64,000 nt of DNA from Paguma larvata (taxonomy: Eukaryota > Chordata > Mammalia > Carnivora > Viverridae). How positions within the stretch are numbered: position 1 is the first letter of the stretch; each line of letters begins with the position of its first letter. Under the pieces are notes generated by a model, which saw only the letters and a program-made list of their open reading frames with translations, did not search any database and had not been told where the DNA came from. This document shows positions 37,041 to 48,749 of the stretch, piece by piece. Location: contig CM057827.1 in assembly GCA_030068075.1 (NCBI GenBank), positions 71,252,500-71,316,499 on the forward strand. Direction: 5' to 3'. Position numbers and translations under genes: made by a program.

Positions 37041-37539
37041 TTAAATTCAATAATCAGATATTAAACACTTACTATGCAACACACTGTGGAAACTGAAGAT
37101 GAAACAGACCATGGATCCCTGTCCTCGAGGAGTATATAAATTAGAAGGAGCGTAAAGGAAATATCCAAACAATCTTGGAAAAAGAGCGAACGATGAAATG
37201 ACTCCAGACAGGTAAGAGCTAAGGTGGTTCAACTGGGGGAGACTGTATCCTCAGAGGAGAGTTTCATATCGGAGATATAAATTTGGGAATCATAAATGTG
37301 GAATTTAACATCATAGGCATGATGAGATCACTGGGGAAGAGATACAGAGGGGAAGAGGGACCCAAGCAAGGGCCCTGGGTGCTCTATGTTTAGAAGCTAG
37401 TCAGGGGAGGAAGAGCCAGCTGAGGAGACTGGGAAGGAGAGGCCAATGACCCTAGAGGAAAATCAGCAAAGTGTGGCAGAAACTAAGGGTGGAGGGCATT
37501 GCAAGAAGGAATGGGTGGTACACTGCTGGGCGTTTGTAT

Positions 37540-37705
37540 GATCATTAGCTATCTATTCCTGTGTGTGTTTTATGTTTGTTTCATCTTAAACTGGCAAATC
37601 CATGAGGGCAGGGCCCATGTTTATCTTATTCACACTGTGAACTCCATGTCTGGCATTGTACTTGGCACAGAGAGGGACTCAAGATATATTTGTTGCATAA
37701 AGGAA
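37540..37705 (+). repeat. LINE L2 3' end
   Basis: AAATCCATGAGGGCAGGGCC, GTCTGGCATTGTACTTGGCA and TATTTGTTGCATAAAGGAAG match the L2 tail pattern. Confidence 0.8.
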
Positions 37706-37709
37706 GGAA

Positions 37710-38310
37710 GACATAAAAGCCAGTCTAACGTGTTTATACTTAATTCAGTAGGCAAAGAGTAGTATCTGAATTAGCGTTTTCAGATTTCTCACACAGAGTT
37801 TGATCTTAGCCAAAAATGCAAGCCTTCTTTAGGAGTCCTGTACAGATGTATTGGCTTCATGCATATGTCCTCTCAACAGCATTAGGTGTCCTTCAGTCTC
37901 GATGCACAGAAATGAAGAAGCAACAAGAATCCATCCGGGTGGTTCTGTGATCCTTTAGGGCAGCGTTAGTCACTGGAATCTCAGGAGACATTAATGATTC
38001 TGCCATTATGGAAAGAAATCGGTGCTTCTAATCTTGGGGTTAAGTAGCTATCTTTACAGCAGGCATTGTCAGAGCATTTAATCTGATAATACAGAATTGT
38101 GAGTAGTAAGAGAGGACTATTAACATAGAGCTTTTTCCAAACTTATTTGACCAAGGAATCCTTTTTAGTTGCTTAACAGCTGTTAAGAGATCAAGGGACA
38201 GTAATATTCTGAAGAACAATTTGGCAAATATTGCACCAGGATTTAATAACAATTCTAAGAGGAAAAAAAAATCATATCACATTTCTTTTTAGTTGACATA
38301 GGCAGAAACT
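37710..38310. other. No gene seen; possible MER5-like relic
   Basis: Sequence around 38120-38250 (CCAAACTTATTTGACCAAGG, AATCCTTTTTAG) resembles an old hAT-type repeat. Uncertain. Confidence 0.35.
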
Positions 38311-38319
38311 CTCTATACT

Positions 38320-38812
38320 GGATACAACTTATGTGGGTGGAGTCCAAAGGAATGGTAGGTTGTATCATTGTTCTGAAATAATTGATTCCCCCTTCCATGT
38401 GAGAGGATTATCAATTCCTGCCTGTTGCTGTGCATCTTGCAGTAGCTTCTGTGGGAGGAGGGGGTGAGTCCCTGCCCAGGTGATTCTGGTCTTGACCATG
38501 GAAGGGCTTTGGGTAATGAATGCGAGTGGCCATGGTATGTGCCATGACTGACAGAAGCAGGAGCATCTGGAGTTTGTGTCCGCAGCTCTCTCATCTTTTT
38601 TTCTCTGTCATGAAAACAGTGTGTCCCAAATAGCGAATTCTCTTTCACCCTGGATTCTGGAATGGGAAAACACAGGGAGCAGAGTTTAGTAGCCACCTCA
38701 TAGCCACCAACCTGCAGTAAAGACAGGAGCAAAAACTAAATGTTCATTGTGTAAGCTACTGAGATTTTGGTGCTGTTTGTTACCACAGCAGAGGTGACTA
38801 ATACAAAGAGGA
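38320..38812 (+). mobile_element. Probable ancient LTR/MaLR-like repeat
   Basis: The 3' end (TGTAAGCTACTGAGATTTTG, TGTTTGTTACCACAGCAGAG, GTGACTAATACA) follows an LTR-like ending. The 5' part is diverged. The 139-codon minus frame here is a by-product of the repeat. Confidence 0.45.
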
Positions 38813-38814
38813 AA

Positions 38815-39590
38815 GTATGTAAGGTTGTCATGAATGTGACAGCTCTTTCTTTTCAGAGCTTCCAGAAGAGAGACAATTCCAGAGGAGAAGCAGAAAACAG
38901 AATAGCTCCATTTGTAGCTGAATTTTTTATACTTTACAGGGGAAAAGTTGAATTCTCATTCTGCCTAAAAACAACTCCATGAATTGAAGAAACTAATTCA
39001 ACCTAGATAAAGATTTATAGATTTAGTGTAGGCTCTCATGTGCTGGCACATGTGAGGAGAAATCTCGATATTTCAAACAAAATGAAATCAGTGAACACAC
39101 AGAAGTGGACCTTCATGGCCAGTCCTGCTGGTATTATTTGTCTCTCTGTAGAGCACATTACTTTTTCAATAGTCTCCCCAGATTTCCTCACAGTTGTCAT
39201 CAGTGGGATGAGGAGGAGACCAGCTCCCCAGGAGCACCACATTTTGGGACATCCCAGGTTTGGGAGGGCTTTTGAATACGAACAAAAAGGTAAAGGGAGT
39301 GATCACTATCCAAGGAAGCAATGTTCCACTTCCCAGTCCCTTCCTCTTTGCTTCTTATCTTCTCAATCCATACTGTTACCCGTTAGCTGATCTGTTTTGT
39401 GGTGTGTATAATAGCAGCATTTTGGAAATCTCTCAGCTTTAGCGGGCAGGGAATTTGGTACATCTGTGGTTTAGGAGCATCTGTGACATTAGTTCCCTCA
39501 CACTTATGTCTGGTCCAGGTTCAGTCTTTTCCCATCAGCTTTCAGTTTGTTTATTTTTTTAAAACTTAAATTGAGAATATTATAGATGAA
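38815..39590. other. No gene seen
   Basis: Unique sequence; opposite-strand frames at 39036-39390 overlap and lack support. Confidence 0.45.
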
Positions 39591-39596
39591 GGGCTC

Positions 39597-39648
39597 TCTG
39601 TGTGTGCGTGCGTGTGTGCGTGCGTGTGTGTGTGTGTGTGTGTGTGTA
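39597..39648. repeat. (TG)n/(CG) microsatellite
   Basis: TGTGTGCGTGCGTG-type array about 50 bases long, with CG interruptions in its first half. Confidence 0.96.
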
Positions 39649-39774
39649 GCCGCTGAGAATGCTCATCTTCCTTCCTGGGTCATCTTAAAAAATCTCCAAG
39701 CATACGCTACCTCAGGGAAGCCAGTGTTTTTTTTCTGTGATGAGCTTGTATCACCGCCTCTGAGAAGCCTTTCC

Positions 39775-39985
39775 CAGCTTTAGGCAATTGCTTTCTTCTT
39801 TACTTTCTCACAGATGTTTGCTCCTTCCTCTGTAAATAAGTCTCTGTTTTCATGTCTGTTTCTCCCACTAGAAAGAGCACCTTGAGGACAGGACTTGAGT
39901 TTTGGTGGTTTTTGTAACTCAGCATGTGGCGTAGAACCAGGAACGTTGTGTGTGCTCAGTACATATTTGAGGCATGAGGATATGC
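39775..39985 (+). repeat. LINE L2 3' end
   Basis: TCTCCCACTAGAAAGAGCAC, CTTGAGGACAGGACTTGAG and GTGTGCTCAGTACATATTTG follow L2. Confidence 0.72.
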
Positions 39986-39989
39986 ATCC

Positions 39990-40915
39990 CCATAATTATA
40001 GACTTGAGTGTTTTAATAATATAGCTACTGAAAATATCCCTACAAAATCCAAAACACCAAAAGGGCTCATCATAGGCTCAGCCGAGTCACTGAGAAAATA
40101 ATAATCATATCGGCTCCTCTGATTTCTTCCTAGCTGGCCAGCCTCTCTGGGTGGGTTTTGCTTACCTGTCCTGAATTGCTACTTGGTAACTGGCTCAAAA
40201 ATATGCTGACCTCTTAGTTTTCTCGTGTGCCCGCAAATGCGTGGAAATACTTCGTGTCTGAGAACGCTTGGACTCTAGCTCAGAGTGATTCTAGGGTCTC
40301 CAAGACCACCGAAAAGTGAAAATATGGTGAGGTGTGGGAACTTACTGCAGCCCAGAGTCAGTGATGAGCACCAAATTCTGGAGAATCTCAAGATCTGAGT
40401 CATTTATTCATATAAATACATTTATACAATTTGTCAGATTCAGTGATAAGCAAAAGCAGATATTGTCCTTGACCTTTCAGAGTTCACAAATTAGAAAAAT
40501 AGACATTAATCAAATTAGTGAAATAATATTACAAACTGATATGTGAACGCATATTTTGACTGCACCCCCCAAAAAAAAATCTGAACTTGCTGGGAGATCT
40601 CAAGACATCTCTGAGGAATTGCTGTACAAACTTTGATTCAAAAGATGAGTAGGAGTAAAACAAGTGATGAAGAAATAGGAGAAGTGTTCTCCAAGGATGG
40701 AGTAATATAATGTGCAAGGTCCTGGGGTGGGAGGCACCTGTGCATTTTAGCAACTGAAAGGTCATCTGTTTGACAGGAGCAGGGGAAATGAAGAGTGGGG
40801 GTAAGGAGTATTGGAGGTATAGGTGAGTAGGGGTCAGGCTGTGCAGGGTTGTAGAGGCCACTTTGGGGATTTTGACTGGTCTTTTACCTGTAAGCAATGG
40901 GAAGTCATTGGAAAT
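39990..40915. other. No gene seen; old repeat fragments
   Basis: Bases 40390-40530 resemble an old 'TTTATTCA...CAAAGCAG...' interspersed repeat. Otherwise unique. Confidence 0.4.
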
Positions 40916-40920
40916 TCTTT

Positions 40921-41112
40921 TAAAATAAATATTTATTCAATTTTGAGAGAGTGTGAGTGGGCGAGTGGCAGAGAGAGGGAGGTACAGAGGATCCAAAGCA
41001 GGCTCTGCACTGACAGCAGCAAGCCCAATATGCGGGTGGAATTCATGAACCATGAGATCATGACCTAAGCCAAAGTCGGACACTCAACCGACTGAACCAC
41101 CCAGGTGCCCCT
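40921..41112 (-). mobile_element. SINEC element with imperfect target-site duplication
   Basis: Antisense SINE: AAATAAATATTTATTCAATT through ACTGAACCACCCAGGTGCCC. Flanks GTCATTGGAAATTCTTTTAA and GTCATTGAAGGACTTTTAA look like a diverged duplication, so the copy is not very young. Confidence 0.9.
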
Positions 41113-41114
41113 GT

Positions 41115-41750
41115 CATTGAAGGACTTTTAATCAGGGATGTAACATATCACATTTGTATGTAGAAGAAATTACTCTGGCTGCTGTGGGGAGGGCATATTG
41201 GAAGGTCCGAGAGACCAGCTAGCTCCTTCAGACTGATGAAATAATTCAAAGGAGAAAATGGAAGTTTGGACCAAAGAGTTGGTAGTAAAGGATGGAGAGG
41301 TGTGCCTGGATTGGAGATGGCAGCGTTACTCACTGACATAGACAACCTCAGGAAAGGACCATATTTGGAAGGAAGATCTTGATTTTAGTCGTGGAGCTGA
41401 GTTAAAGTGAGTTTGAGACTTCTAAGTGGACATATTGAAGTGGTCCTTGGGCACAGAGGTATTAATTCATGCATTCACTCATAATTACCGACTACCCACC
41501 ACATGAGAGTTACAGTGTTGAGAATTGTGTGGAACAGAAAAATATACTAAACTTGGAATCTCCTCTTGAGGACCTTAAAACTCATGAGACAGTCATGAGG
41601 AATGGCTGAGAGTATTGGGTATAGAGAAATGAGGGCTAGGGAGGTTGGATATGATAGCTGTCTTCAAATATTTGAAAACATAAAGGTAGAACTTAGTCTG
41701 TGTTGTCAGAATGCACAAAAAATACCAACATATAAAGTTATAAGGAAGGA
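41115..41750. other. No gene seen
   Basis: Unique sequence with short frames. Confidence 0.5.
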
Positions 41751-41754
41751 TCTC

Positions 41755-41952
41755 TGTGACTTATTTATTTTATAATTGGAAGTTTGTATCTTTTAATGTT
41801 CGTTATCTATTTCTCCCATCCCTCCACTCAGCCCTCTTCTGTGATGGTGACTACACTCACCATGGCCAAGCACTGAATAATGTATAGAATTGTCAAATCA
41901 ATATGTCGTACACCAGAAACTAAGGTAACATCGTATGTTAATTATTTAAAAA
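41755..41952 (+). repeat. LINE-1 3'-end fragment
   Basis: TGGTGACTACACTCACCATG, AATAATGTATAGAATTGTCA and TCGTACACCAGAAACTAAGG are typical of an L1 3' untranslated end. Confidence 0.75.
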
Positions 41953-42008
41953 AAGTTGTAAGGAAGTGGACCTCAATTTGGTATAAGAAGTGATTTTTTT
42001 TTTTTTAA

Positions 42009-42096
42009 AGTAGGCTCCGTGCCCATTGTGCGAGTTGAACTCATCACCCTAAGATCAAGAGTTGTGTGCTCCATTAACTGAGCCACCCAGGAGCCC
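42009..42096 (-). mobile_element. Old tRNA-derived SINEC head fragment
   Basis: TTGAACTCATCACCCTAAGA, TCAAGAGTTGTGTGCTCCAT and ACTGAGCCACCCAGGAGCCC form the antisense head. A T-run precedes it at 41995-42005. Confidence 0.82.
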
Positions 42097-42099
42097 GAA

Positions 42100-43060
42100 G
42101 AAGTGGTTTTTTAAAAAATAAGAACTGTCACTGAAAATATTTTAATTGAGTTTGGATGATCATTTATTCAATTAATATTTAAAGTACATATACATTGAAT
42201 GGAAGGATTCTTGCTTGGCCTTTAAGATCCCTTCCGGCTTTCAAATTCAATGATTCTAATTTTCTGCTTAAAGCCTTAATTGTTTAGAATGAAGGTCACA
42301 ACCTGGATTTCCTTAGTCCATTTCCTTACTTAGACGCTACCTGAATGTTCCCTGGGCACTTTCAGGGTGCTGTAATGAGTATTTTCTTCCAGATTGTGAC
42401 CCCTTCAGAAAATACAATATATAATGTAGGAATCATGTTCTCTTCTTTGGCTGCCTGTGGCCTCCTGTGACACAGAGGAAAAGGTGTACTCCAATTCCCT
42501 TCTTTTCTCTTGCCAGTCACTCCATACCATGGTTCCATGATGTTAGGTGGCCTATTTGTAAATTCATCCAGTTGATGGCACTGTGCTCCTGGATGGACAC
42601 CAGCTACTGCCTTTTTGCTGCCTTTGAGCAAATACATCTTCCATTTCTAGCCACAAAGGATGCCTAAGGACTCCTTTGTTTGGAAGCCCGGTGAAAGTGG
42701 CATGCCTATTACCGTGCACTGACAGTTGAACTCAAAGATCTTTTAGAGCCTGGGCAGACACTCTCTGAGATTTCTCTTCACTGCTCTGAACTCTTTCAAG
42801 TGAGCACTTTTTATGACAGATAAACATCACAGAAAGCAGGATAATGGGGACAACAATAATATGACTTTAGTCAAGTCTCAATTGCCTTTACCAACGCAGT
42901 GGGGAAAAACATGGACAATATAGAAATATCAATTGACATTCTTGTCATTCATCTGGCTTTGGAATTTTTGCAGAAACACTTGGTTCATATTTATAGTATG
43001 CTAGGACCTTTAGTGGCCCTATCTCCCCCTCAGTCTGGAGCTCCAGGTAATATATAAAAG
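42100..43060. other. No gene seen
   Basis: Unique sequence; the opposite-strand frames at 42362-42667 lack support. Confidence 0.5.
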
Positions 43061-43065
43061 AATTT

Positions 43066-43253
43066 TCTTTTTTTTTTTTTAAGTTTATTTATTTATTTTG
43101 AGAGAAAGAGAGAGAAAACACAAGTGGGGGAGAGGCAGAGAGAGAGGAAGAGAGAAAGAATCCCAAGCAGGCTCTGCATTGTGAGCACAGAGTCTGAAGC
43201 AGGGCTCAAACCCATGAACCCTGAGATCATGACCTGAACCGAAGTAGAACACT
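43066..43253 (-). mobile_element. SINEC element with truncated head
   Basis: Antisense SINE: poly-T then AAGTTTATTTATTTATTTTG, GA block, GAGATCATGACCTGAACCGA. The last part (CCACCCAGGTGCCCC) is missing. Confidence 0.88.
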
Positions 43254-43254
43254 T

Positions 43255-43915
43255 TGGTTTTGTTGGGCACTCTGCTTGCTTTCTTCTTCCTTGGCTCCAG
43301 GCTCTGTTTTTCATGCTCACCCCATGCCCACCTTCAGGTTCTGAGTTGCCTCACCCCAACCTGAATCAGAACTTCACATTCTCATCTGTCCTGAAGCAGG
43401 AATGGACAATTAGACACACACGCTCTCACTCCTGTCCCTTTTCTTCCCAATCAGACTTAATCTGACACTAATGATTCATGTTCTTTTTTTCTGGCTTGAT
43501 CTTGAGTTGACGGTATGTGGCACAAGGTTCTGGGTTACAGTGGATAATCTATGAAGGTCACATGGTGTGGTAAAAAGTACATTGACTCAATAAATATTAA
43601 TTCATTTCCTAATCTGCTTGTGGATGAATGAGAAATGATCATACCTGGAATTTATATAAAGCCTTCCTCCAAGGAGCATGCAAGGACACGATAACACCTC
43701 AATGACTCAAAGAGAATATTTATTATATTAGTAGCACAAATAATCTGTAACCTGATTTGGGGATGACTGATTGCTTGCTGTGAGTACCCCACCTGGCTGC
43801 GCATCAGCACCCTTTCCGGAGCTTTTTACAAACATGAATTCTTTGGGTGGCATTTGGGAAAACCAGATTTATATTTCTCCACCTCTATGAAATTTTTCAA
43901 TAGTTGATGGGCTTC
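43255..43915. other. No gene seen
   Basis: Unique sequence. Confidence 0.5.
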
Positions 43916-43919
43916 CCTG

Positions 43920-44090
43920 GACTGGTGCTTCTCAGACTTTAATATGCATATAACTCACCTAGGGAGTTTTGTTAAAATGCAGATTCTGATTCACTAGATC
44001 GAGGGCAAGTGCATGAGATTCTTCATTCTGACAAAATTCCAAGTGATGCTGATGCTGTCTATCCAGAGACCACTCTTGAAATAGCAAGAT
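43920..44090 (+). mobile_element. MER5/MER20-like DNA transposon relic
   Basis: CTGGTGCTTCTCAGACTTTA, GTTAAAATGCAGATTCTGAT and TTCCAAGTGATGCTGATGCT follow the hAT-Charlie non-autonomous pattern. Confidence 0.75.
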
Positions 44091-44369
44091 CTTAGCCTGG
44101 AGAGGGGGAAAGGACAAGGCATGGAAGTTGAATTACCTGGGAAACCAGAGCTCCATGCCCACACCACTTCAATCAAAATCTCTGGAGATGTATTCCAGAC
44201 CTTGGTATTTTTAAAGTATTTCCCCCATGTGATTAAAATATGCAGTTGGAATTGAGACCCATTGTTCAAGAGATGTCTTGACCACATCTAATGTCCATTT
44301 CTCTGTAGTGAGGCCAGGAGAACCTGGCCATATCTTCCCTGAACTAAAATAATAGTTTTGTTGCTTACA

Positions 44370-44556
44370 GCAGAATTTCTCAAAGCATGTCCTTGAACCA
44401 CTTGCATCAGAATCACATGGGTGCTTATTATAAATGTATGTTCCCAGTCTTGCCCCCAGATAGACTGATTCAGAATCTTTGTAGCAGGGGCTCAGAAGTG
44501 TAAATAGAAACAATCTCTCCAGGTGTTTCACATGCACAGTGAAGTTTGAGAAATAG
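44370..44556 (+). mobile_element. MER20/MER5-like DNA transposon relic
   Basis: AGAATTTCTCAAAGCATGTC, CATCAGAATCACATGGGTGC, GATTCAGAATCTTTGTAGCA and AGTTTGAGAAATAG follow MER20-type text. Confidence 0.8.
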
Positions 44557-44665
44557 GGACTTATAAAATCAAATCAAATCTCTTTGGTCTGGGGTCTCTA
44601 AACAAGTTGGTCTCAACCAGATTTTTGGAGCCCTCTCTTTCTCTGCTCTACTGTGTTTATCTCCT

Positions 44666-45178
44666 GTGGTAGGCAGCTTCTAAGATGGTCCCCCAATGGT
44701 CTCTGATCCCTGGAATTCATATTCTTGTGTAATCACTCCCTCCTCTTGAGTGTGAGCTGCACTTATTGACTCACTTCTACTGAATAGAATATGGCAGAAC
44801 CAATGAGATGTCACTTCTAAGATTATGTTACAAAAAGACGGTGCCTTCCGTCTTGAAACGCCTCTTTCAAAGTCCTTGCTCTATGGAAGCAAGCTGCCAT
44901 GTTATGAGGAGCCGTACAGAGATGCTTACAAAAGGATCACAAACATCCATTGAGTGATCTTCCAAATGGATCCATATCCGTTTGGAAGTGGATCCTTTTT
45001 CAGTCAATGCTTAATGACTGTCCCCCAGCTGACCCTTTGACCGATGAGAGACCCCCAGCCAAAGGACTCTGCATAGCCACACCTGGGTTCTTGACTTATA
45101 GGAACTGTGAGGTAATAAATGTTTGAACCTCTAAATTTTGTGGTAATTTATTACGTAACAATAAATAACTAGTATACC
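44666..45178 (+). mobile_element. MLT1-type MaLR solitary LTR
   Basis: It starts TGTGGTAGGCAGCTTCTAAG, contains GGAATTCATATTCTTGTGTA and TGAATAGAATATGGCAGAAC, and ends AATTTTGTGGTAATTTATTA ... AATAACTAGTATAC, all MLT1 landmarks. A local inverted repeat around ATGGATCCATATCCGTTTGG is visible. No viral genes. Confidence 0.88.
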
Positions 45179-45179
45179 C

Positions 45180-46580
45180 ACTTTGAAATACCCCTCCTCT
45201 TCCTTTCCTCTTACCCAAGTCCCATCTGTTTCAAGCTTGAGCTATTTCAAGAAACTTTGCTCATTGTGATCGTCCTTTCATTGGCTCCTAGAGTACTGCA
45301 TATGAAGTCAGTGTACTCATTTTTAGATAGTATGTGCTTTCTTGTATTTTTGTATTTGTCTGTAATATTTAATTGTAATTCCAATGCTGTCTTTAAAATA
45401 AACTCTAGACACATTAAGGAGACTAGAACTTATGCTAGAACTTGACTTACAGCTATTTCTATTCCCATGATCTATCCCAATTTCATAAGTACAATAATCG
45501 CCCTATAAATAAATGTGTGAAGAAGATGATAGTGCATTGGAAGGAATATTGAATAGAAGGTATCAGGAGAGCTGTTGTTCTCACAAACTCAAGGTCTACT
45601 TTGCATCATAATGCCTGAGTTGTAACTTAATGTGGAGAGAGGATTCCAGACTAGTAAATGGAGCAGAAAAACAAATAATTGACTGATAGAACCAACAGGG
45701 TGTAAGCACTTCCTCAACGATTATTAAATGTTTGTATCTATAAGTCCTCCTGTCTGTCGGTCTACTCAGTGGGTTCCTCCAGTGGCTTCCTCTGGTCTCA
45801 GACTTTTTTGGTCTCATCCATTTCAACCTGGGACTTGGGATCTTTTTTTTTTTTTTTTTTTTTTGATTCAGTTGATTCATGACCAACTTACAGATCCCAC
45901 ACTGCCACAAGTATTAGTCTCCAAGATCTCTCAGCAACCGACATGAAGGAGATTGTGTTATCCCTCCGCGCCAATCCCCATACCCCTTCTCCCCGCCGCC
46001 CCCCGCCCCGAACTCCTCTGTGGCTAAGGGATGATATAAAACATTCAATATCTGAAATAGTTAGGGAGCATTTCAGAAAATGACTATTCATCCTTCTTCA
46101 CAGAGTAAGAGTTAAAGCTATCTCTAATAGCTTTGGAAATTTTGATTAGGATGGTAATGGAAAACCATCCTTGCTTTATCTAGTTTATGCACACGAATGC
46201 TTTCACAATAAAGACCCTGGAATGAGCTACAACACTTATGATAGTAGAAATTCTGTTCATCTCAGCCTGCCTCCACAATAAGAAAAGCTTCTCAGCATTG
46301 AAGATTGGTTTTTTTTTCAACCTTTTCTCAGAAGTCCCTGAGAGTCAGGGGCAGGGCCCCCTGGGTCGCTTCACATGAGCCCTAATGAACTTTTCTGTCC
46401 TCTTCGACTGATAACTAAGCCCCTTCTCAACCAACCACAAAGATAAGGCACTTGCCCCAACTTAGCTCCTGTCTCTCTTATCAGATGTTACTGTTGAGAT
46501 TATCAGGTGGTCTCACCTCGGTGTGGTGCACATTTTACCCACAGATGGTCTTCTCATTGGACCTGCCCCCTCGGTTTGAC
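45180..46580. other. No gene seen; L2-like fragment, poly-T and a C-rich patch
   Basis: L2-like text lies at about 45180-45420. There is a poly-T run at 45843-45864 and a C-rich CpG-containing patch at 45965-46015. Downstream flank of the TRDV2-like gene. Confidence 0.5.
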
Positions 46581-46584
46581 CCAA

Positions 46585-46623
46585 GGGTTCTGAGGCGACC
46601 AGAAGCAGGGCTGTAGCACTGTG
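46585..46623 (-). promoter_or_regulatory. V(D)J recombination signal, 23-base spacer, of the TRDV2-like gene
   Basis: On the minus strand the V exon runs straight into a consensus heptamer CACAGTG (46617-46623), a 23-base spacer, and a nonamer TCAGAACCC (46585-46593) that matches ACAAAAACC at 6 of 9 positions. A 23-spacer signal 3' of V is the standard arrangement for delta and alpha V genes and allows joining to D or J segments carrying 12-spacer signals. It supports function of the V segment. Confidence 0.88.
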
Positions 46624-47131
46624 GATATCGGATGCACAGTAGTAGGTCCCAGTGTCTTTTATTGTTGCTCTTTGAATGTCAAGTATACATTGGCCCTTGA
46701 AAGCATCGATACTTCCTTTGAAATTATTGCTTACATTGTCATTAGAATTGTTGCTTAGTCTGTGTACTAAAGTCAGGGAGTTATTTTCATTCTTCTTATA
46801 CCAGCTCACTTGATAGTTCTTCAAGTCCCCTCCCGTTATGCTGCAACGGAACGTGACAGGCTCCCCAACTAGAACAGTCAGGGTTTCGGTGTCTGGTTTC
46901 AAAATGATATCCAGTGAGACCCCTGAAAGGGAAAGCCCAGGTGGAGAGGTGATGGAAAACCCCTCCATCCCAAGGGGATGGATGTCAGAGCCAAGCTCAG
47001 CAACGGCCCTCCCCAAAGACCCTCCAGCAAACCATTCCTGCAGCACATTTCCCTAAGAATGAAAGGCCCAGTGGCTTGTCCTTACCTGCACAGAAAAGGG
47101 TGAGGCAGAAGAGGGGGCAGGTCCACAGCAT
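46624..47131 (-). CDS. TRDV: T-cell receptor delta variable gene, TRDV2-like, intact germline V segment
   Basis: This is a germline V segment whose product would form the variable domain of a T-cell receptor delta chain at the cell surface after V(D)J joining. The leader exon (47086-47131) starts MLWTCPLFCLTLFCA, a hydrophobic signal peptide, and ends at a GTAAG donor. The V exon (46624-46922) follows a CCTTTCAG acceptor. The split codon (1+2 bases) keeps frame and gives FCAGVSLDIILKP; the two exons encode 115 codons without a stop. Ig-fold landmarks are all present: first Cys in FRCSITGG, Trp in VSWYKK, an NFKGSID stretch in FR3 and second Cys in DTGTYYCASD. Spacing, the NY..WY.K core and the FR3 pattern match human TRDV2 best, as recalled from family knowledge. 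Two N-glycosylation sequons (NNS, NVS) are visible. A 23-spacer RSS follows immediately. The exact subgroup number is not assigned. Confidence 0.9.
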
Positions 47132-47217
47132 GGCTTTATGGGGGAGGCTCTGCAGTATGCTGGTGCTCTCTGGCTGTTCCTGATTAGTCGCTGTCTGCCC
47201 AGGAGAAGCTCTGTCAG

Positions 47218-47250
47218 TTATAAAGGTGGTTGGGTGTTAGTCACTTCCTC
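47218..47250 (-). promoter_or_regulatory. Putative proximal promoter of the TRDV2-like gene
   Basis: About 87 bases upstream of the leader ATG the minus strand reads TTTATAA (47218-47224), a TATA-like element. Just upstream is GGAAGTGA (around 47241-47248), an ETS-type core. Position and content suit a lymphoid V promoter, but both motifs are short and the assignment is inference. Confidence 0.4.
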
Positions 47251-47259
47251 ATAGAGAGG

Positions 47260-48015
47260 TATGACAGGCCTGCAAGGTTGGGCTGTTTATCCAAAAAATT
47301 CTGACTAATTGCCTATTGCAGACCAGATACTATTTGGGAGAAGGGAAGGTGAACAAGCGTGGCTTCTGTCTTCAAAACACTCAGTTTTTTGGGGGGAAGG
47401 CAGACATAGAGCAATTACGAAGGATTGTCAAGTGCTATAGAAGAGGTAGACACAAAATGTTCCAGGAGTGTGGAGGAAGGAACTATCTCTGCCTGGGACA
47501 CGAAGAAGATTCCACCCTGAACAGAGCTGTGCGAGTTGAGTAGGACTTTGTCAGCCTCTGCCTTGGAGGGCATTCCCAGGAGACAGGGCATTCTGCAGGG
47601 TGTGGTTATTCTCCTTCCTTGTCATTCCTGTGGCAGTCCCTTTTCCTTCAGCCTCTGCTGCCTCTGCTTCAGTCTGAGCCTTTCTCTCTTGTTGCAGGCT
47701 GTTGCTATCCTATTCCAAGAGGTCTTCCTCCTGCTTCCCGATTCTCCCAATTTTCATCTGATCTCCAAGCAGCCATCACACAGATTTTTCCTCAGACCAG
47801 GGTGGATCAGGTCATATCTCTGCTGAAACTCCTTTAGTAGCTTCCCCTGGCCTTTAGGGAGGTATGAAAAGCCTATGTGATGGCCATAATTATCTCCTGA
47901 TCTGCTCTTTTCCTCCAGTTTCACTTTTGGCCACTTGCACTCAGTATTTCAGCTGCACAAACAATACTTGCAGGTTCAAAGATGTATCATAGTTTTTATA
48001 GTACCAGTTTTTGCA
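47260..48015. other. No gene seen upstream of the TRDV2-like gene
   Basis: Unique sequence with pyrimidine-rich stretches near 47640-47690. The overlapping plus frames there are low-complexity. Confidence 0.45.
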
Positions 48016-48019
48016 CTAG

Positions 48020-48262
48020 CTTCTCCTTCCTGGAAAAACCAGACCTTCCTCCTCACCCCAACTTGAGGGACGCGTCCCCTGGGTTCCCTAAGTTTGTTGG
48101 GTCATGGCGCTTATCACCTCTATTATAATTATCCAATAATGTGTTTGTTTTCTGCACTTGGCTTTAAGATTCATTAGAACAGTGACTGTATTTTATTTAT
48201 ATTTGCATTCTCAGTGCCCAGCACAGAGCTCGTCAATATTAGTAGGATTTCTGTCTGGAGTT
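48020..48262 (+). repeat. LINE L2 3' end
   Basis: ATTAGAACAGTGACTGTATT, TTGCATTCTCAGTGCCCAGC and ACAGAGCTCGTCAATATTAG follow L2. Confidence 0.7.
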
Positions 48263-48539
48263 TCCTGACTCTCAAGGAGCATTCTGGGTTGTGCATCTAG
48301 TGAAGGATGGGATTAGGAAAGGATTTGCCAGCAACCCAGGCCAAAACCTGGGGAAGCAGGTCTTCTACCTATTGTCATAGGTGTAGGGAAAGGCAGGCCC
48401 TCTGCAACACCAGGATAGCTTCCACCTGGCTAGACCCTGCTTGTAATTGTGGTGGCAAACATTCTGATGTCACCTACGGGTGGCTAGGTAGTATCACTAC
48501 CCACATCATCTGTGTGGGAAAGGAGCACTGGCTGTGCAG

Positions 48540-48745
48540 GTCTAATGGCTCTGGGTTTTGAATCTTCCTTTTCAACTTACCAGTAACTGGGCAAGTTACA
48601 TCCCTAAGTCTTGATTTCCTTATCTGCAAATAGGGTCATTGTAGTTACCAGGCAGGGATGTTGTGAGGTTGAAGTGAGAGAACACATGTGAAGTAGCACT
48701 TACCCCAGCGCCTGGCACACAGTGGAAAGCCCACGAGATGCTGGT
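48540..48745 (+). repeat. MIR SINE fragment
   Basis: CTGGGCAAGTTACATCCCTA, TCTTGATTTCCTTATCTGCA and CCAGCGCCTGGCACACAGTG follow MIR. Confidence 0.8.
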
Positions 48746-48749
48746 TCTT

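Noticed and set aside
38313..38732. 139-codon minus-strand frame
   Set aside because: It lies within an ancient repeat-like sequence and matches no protein that I know.
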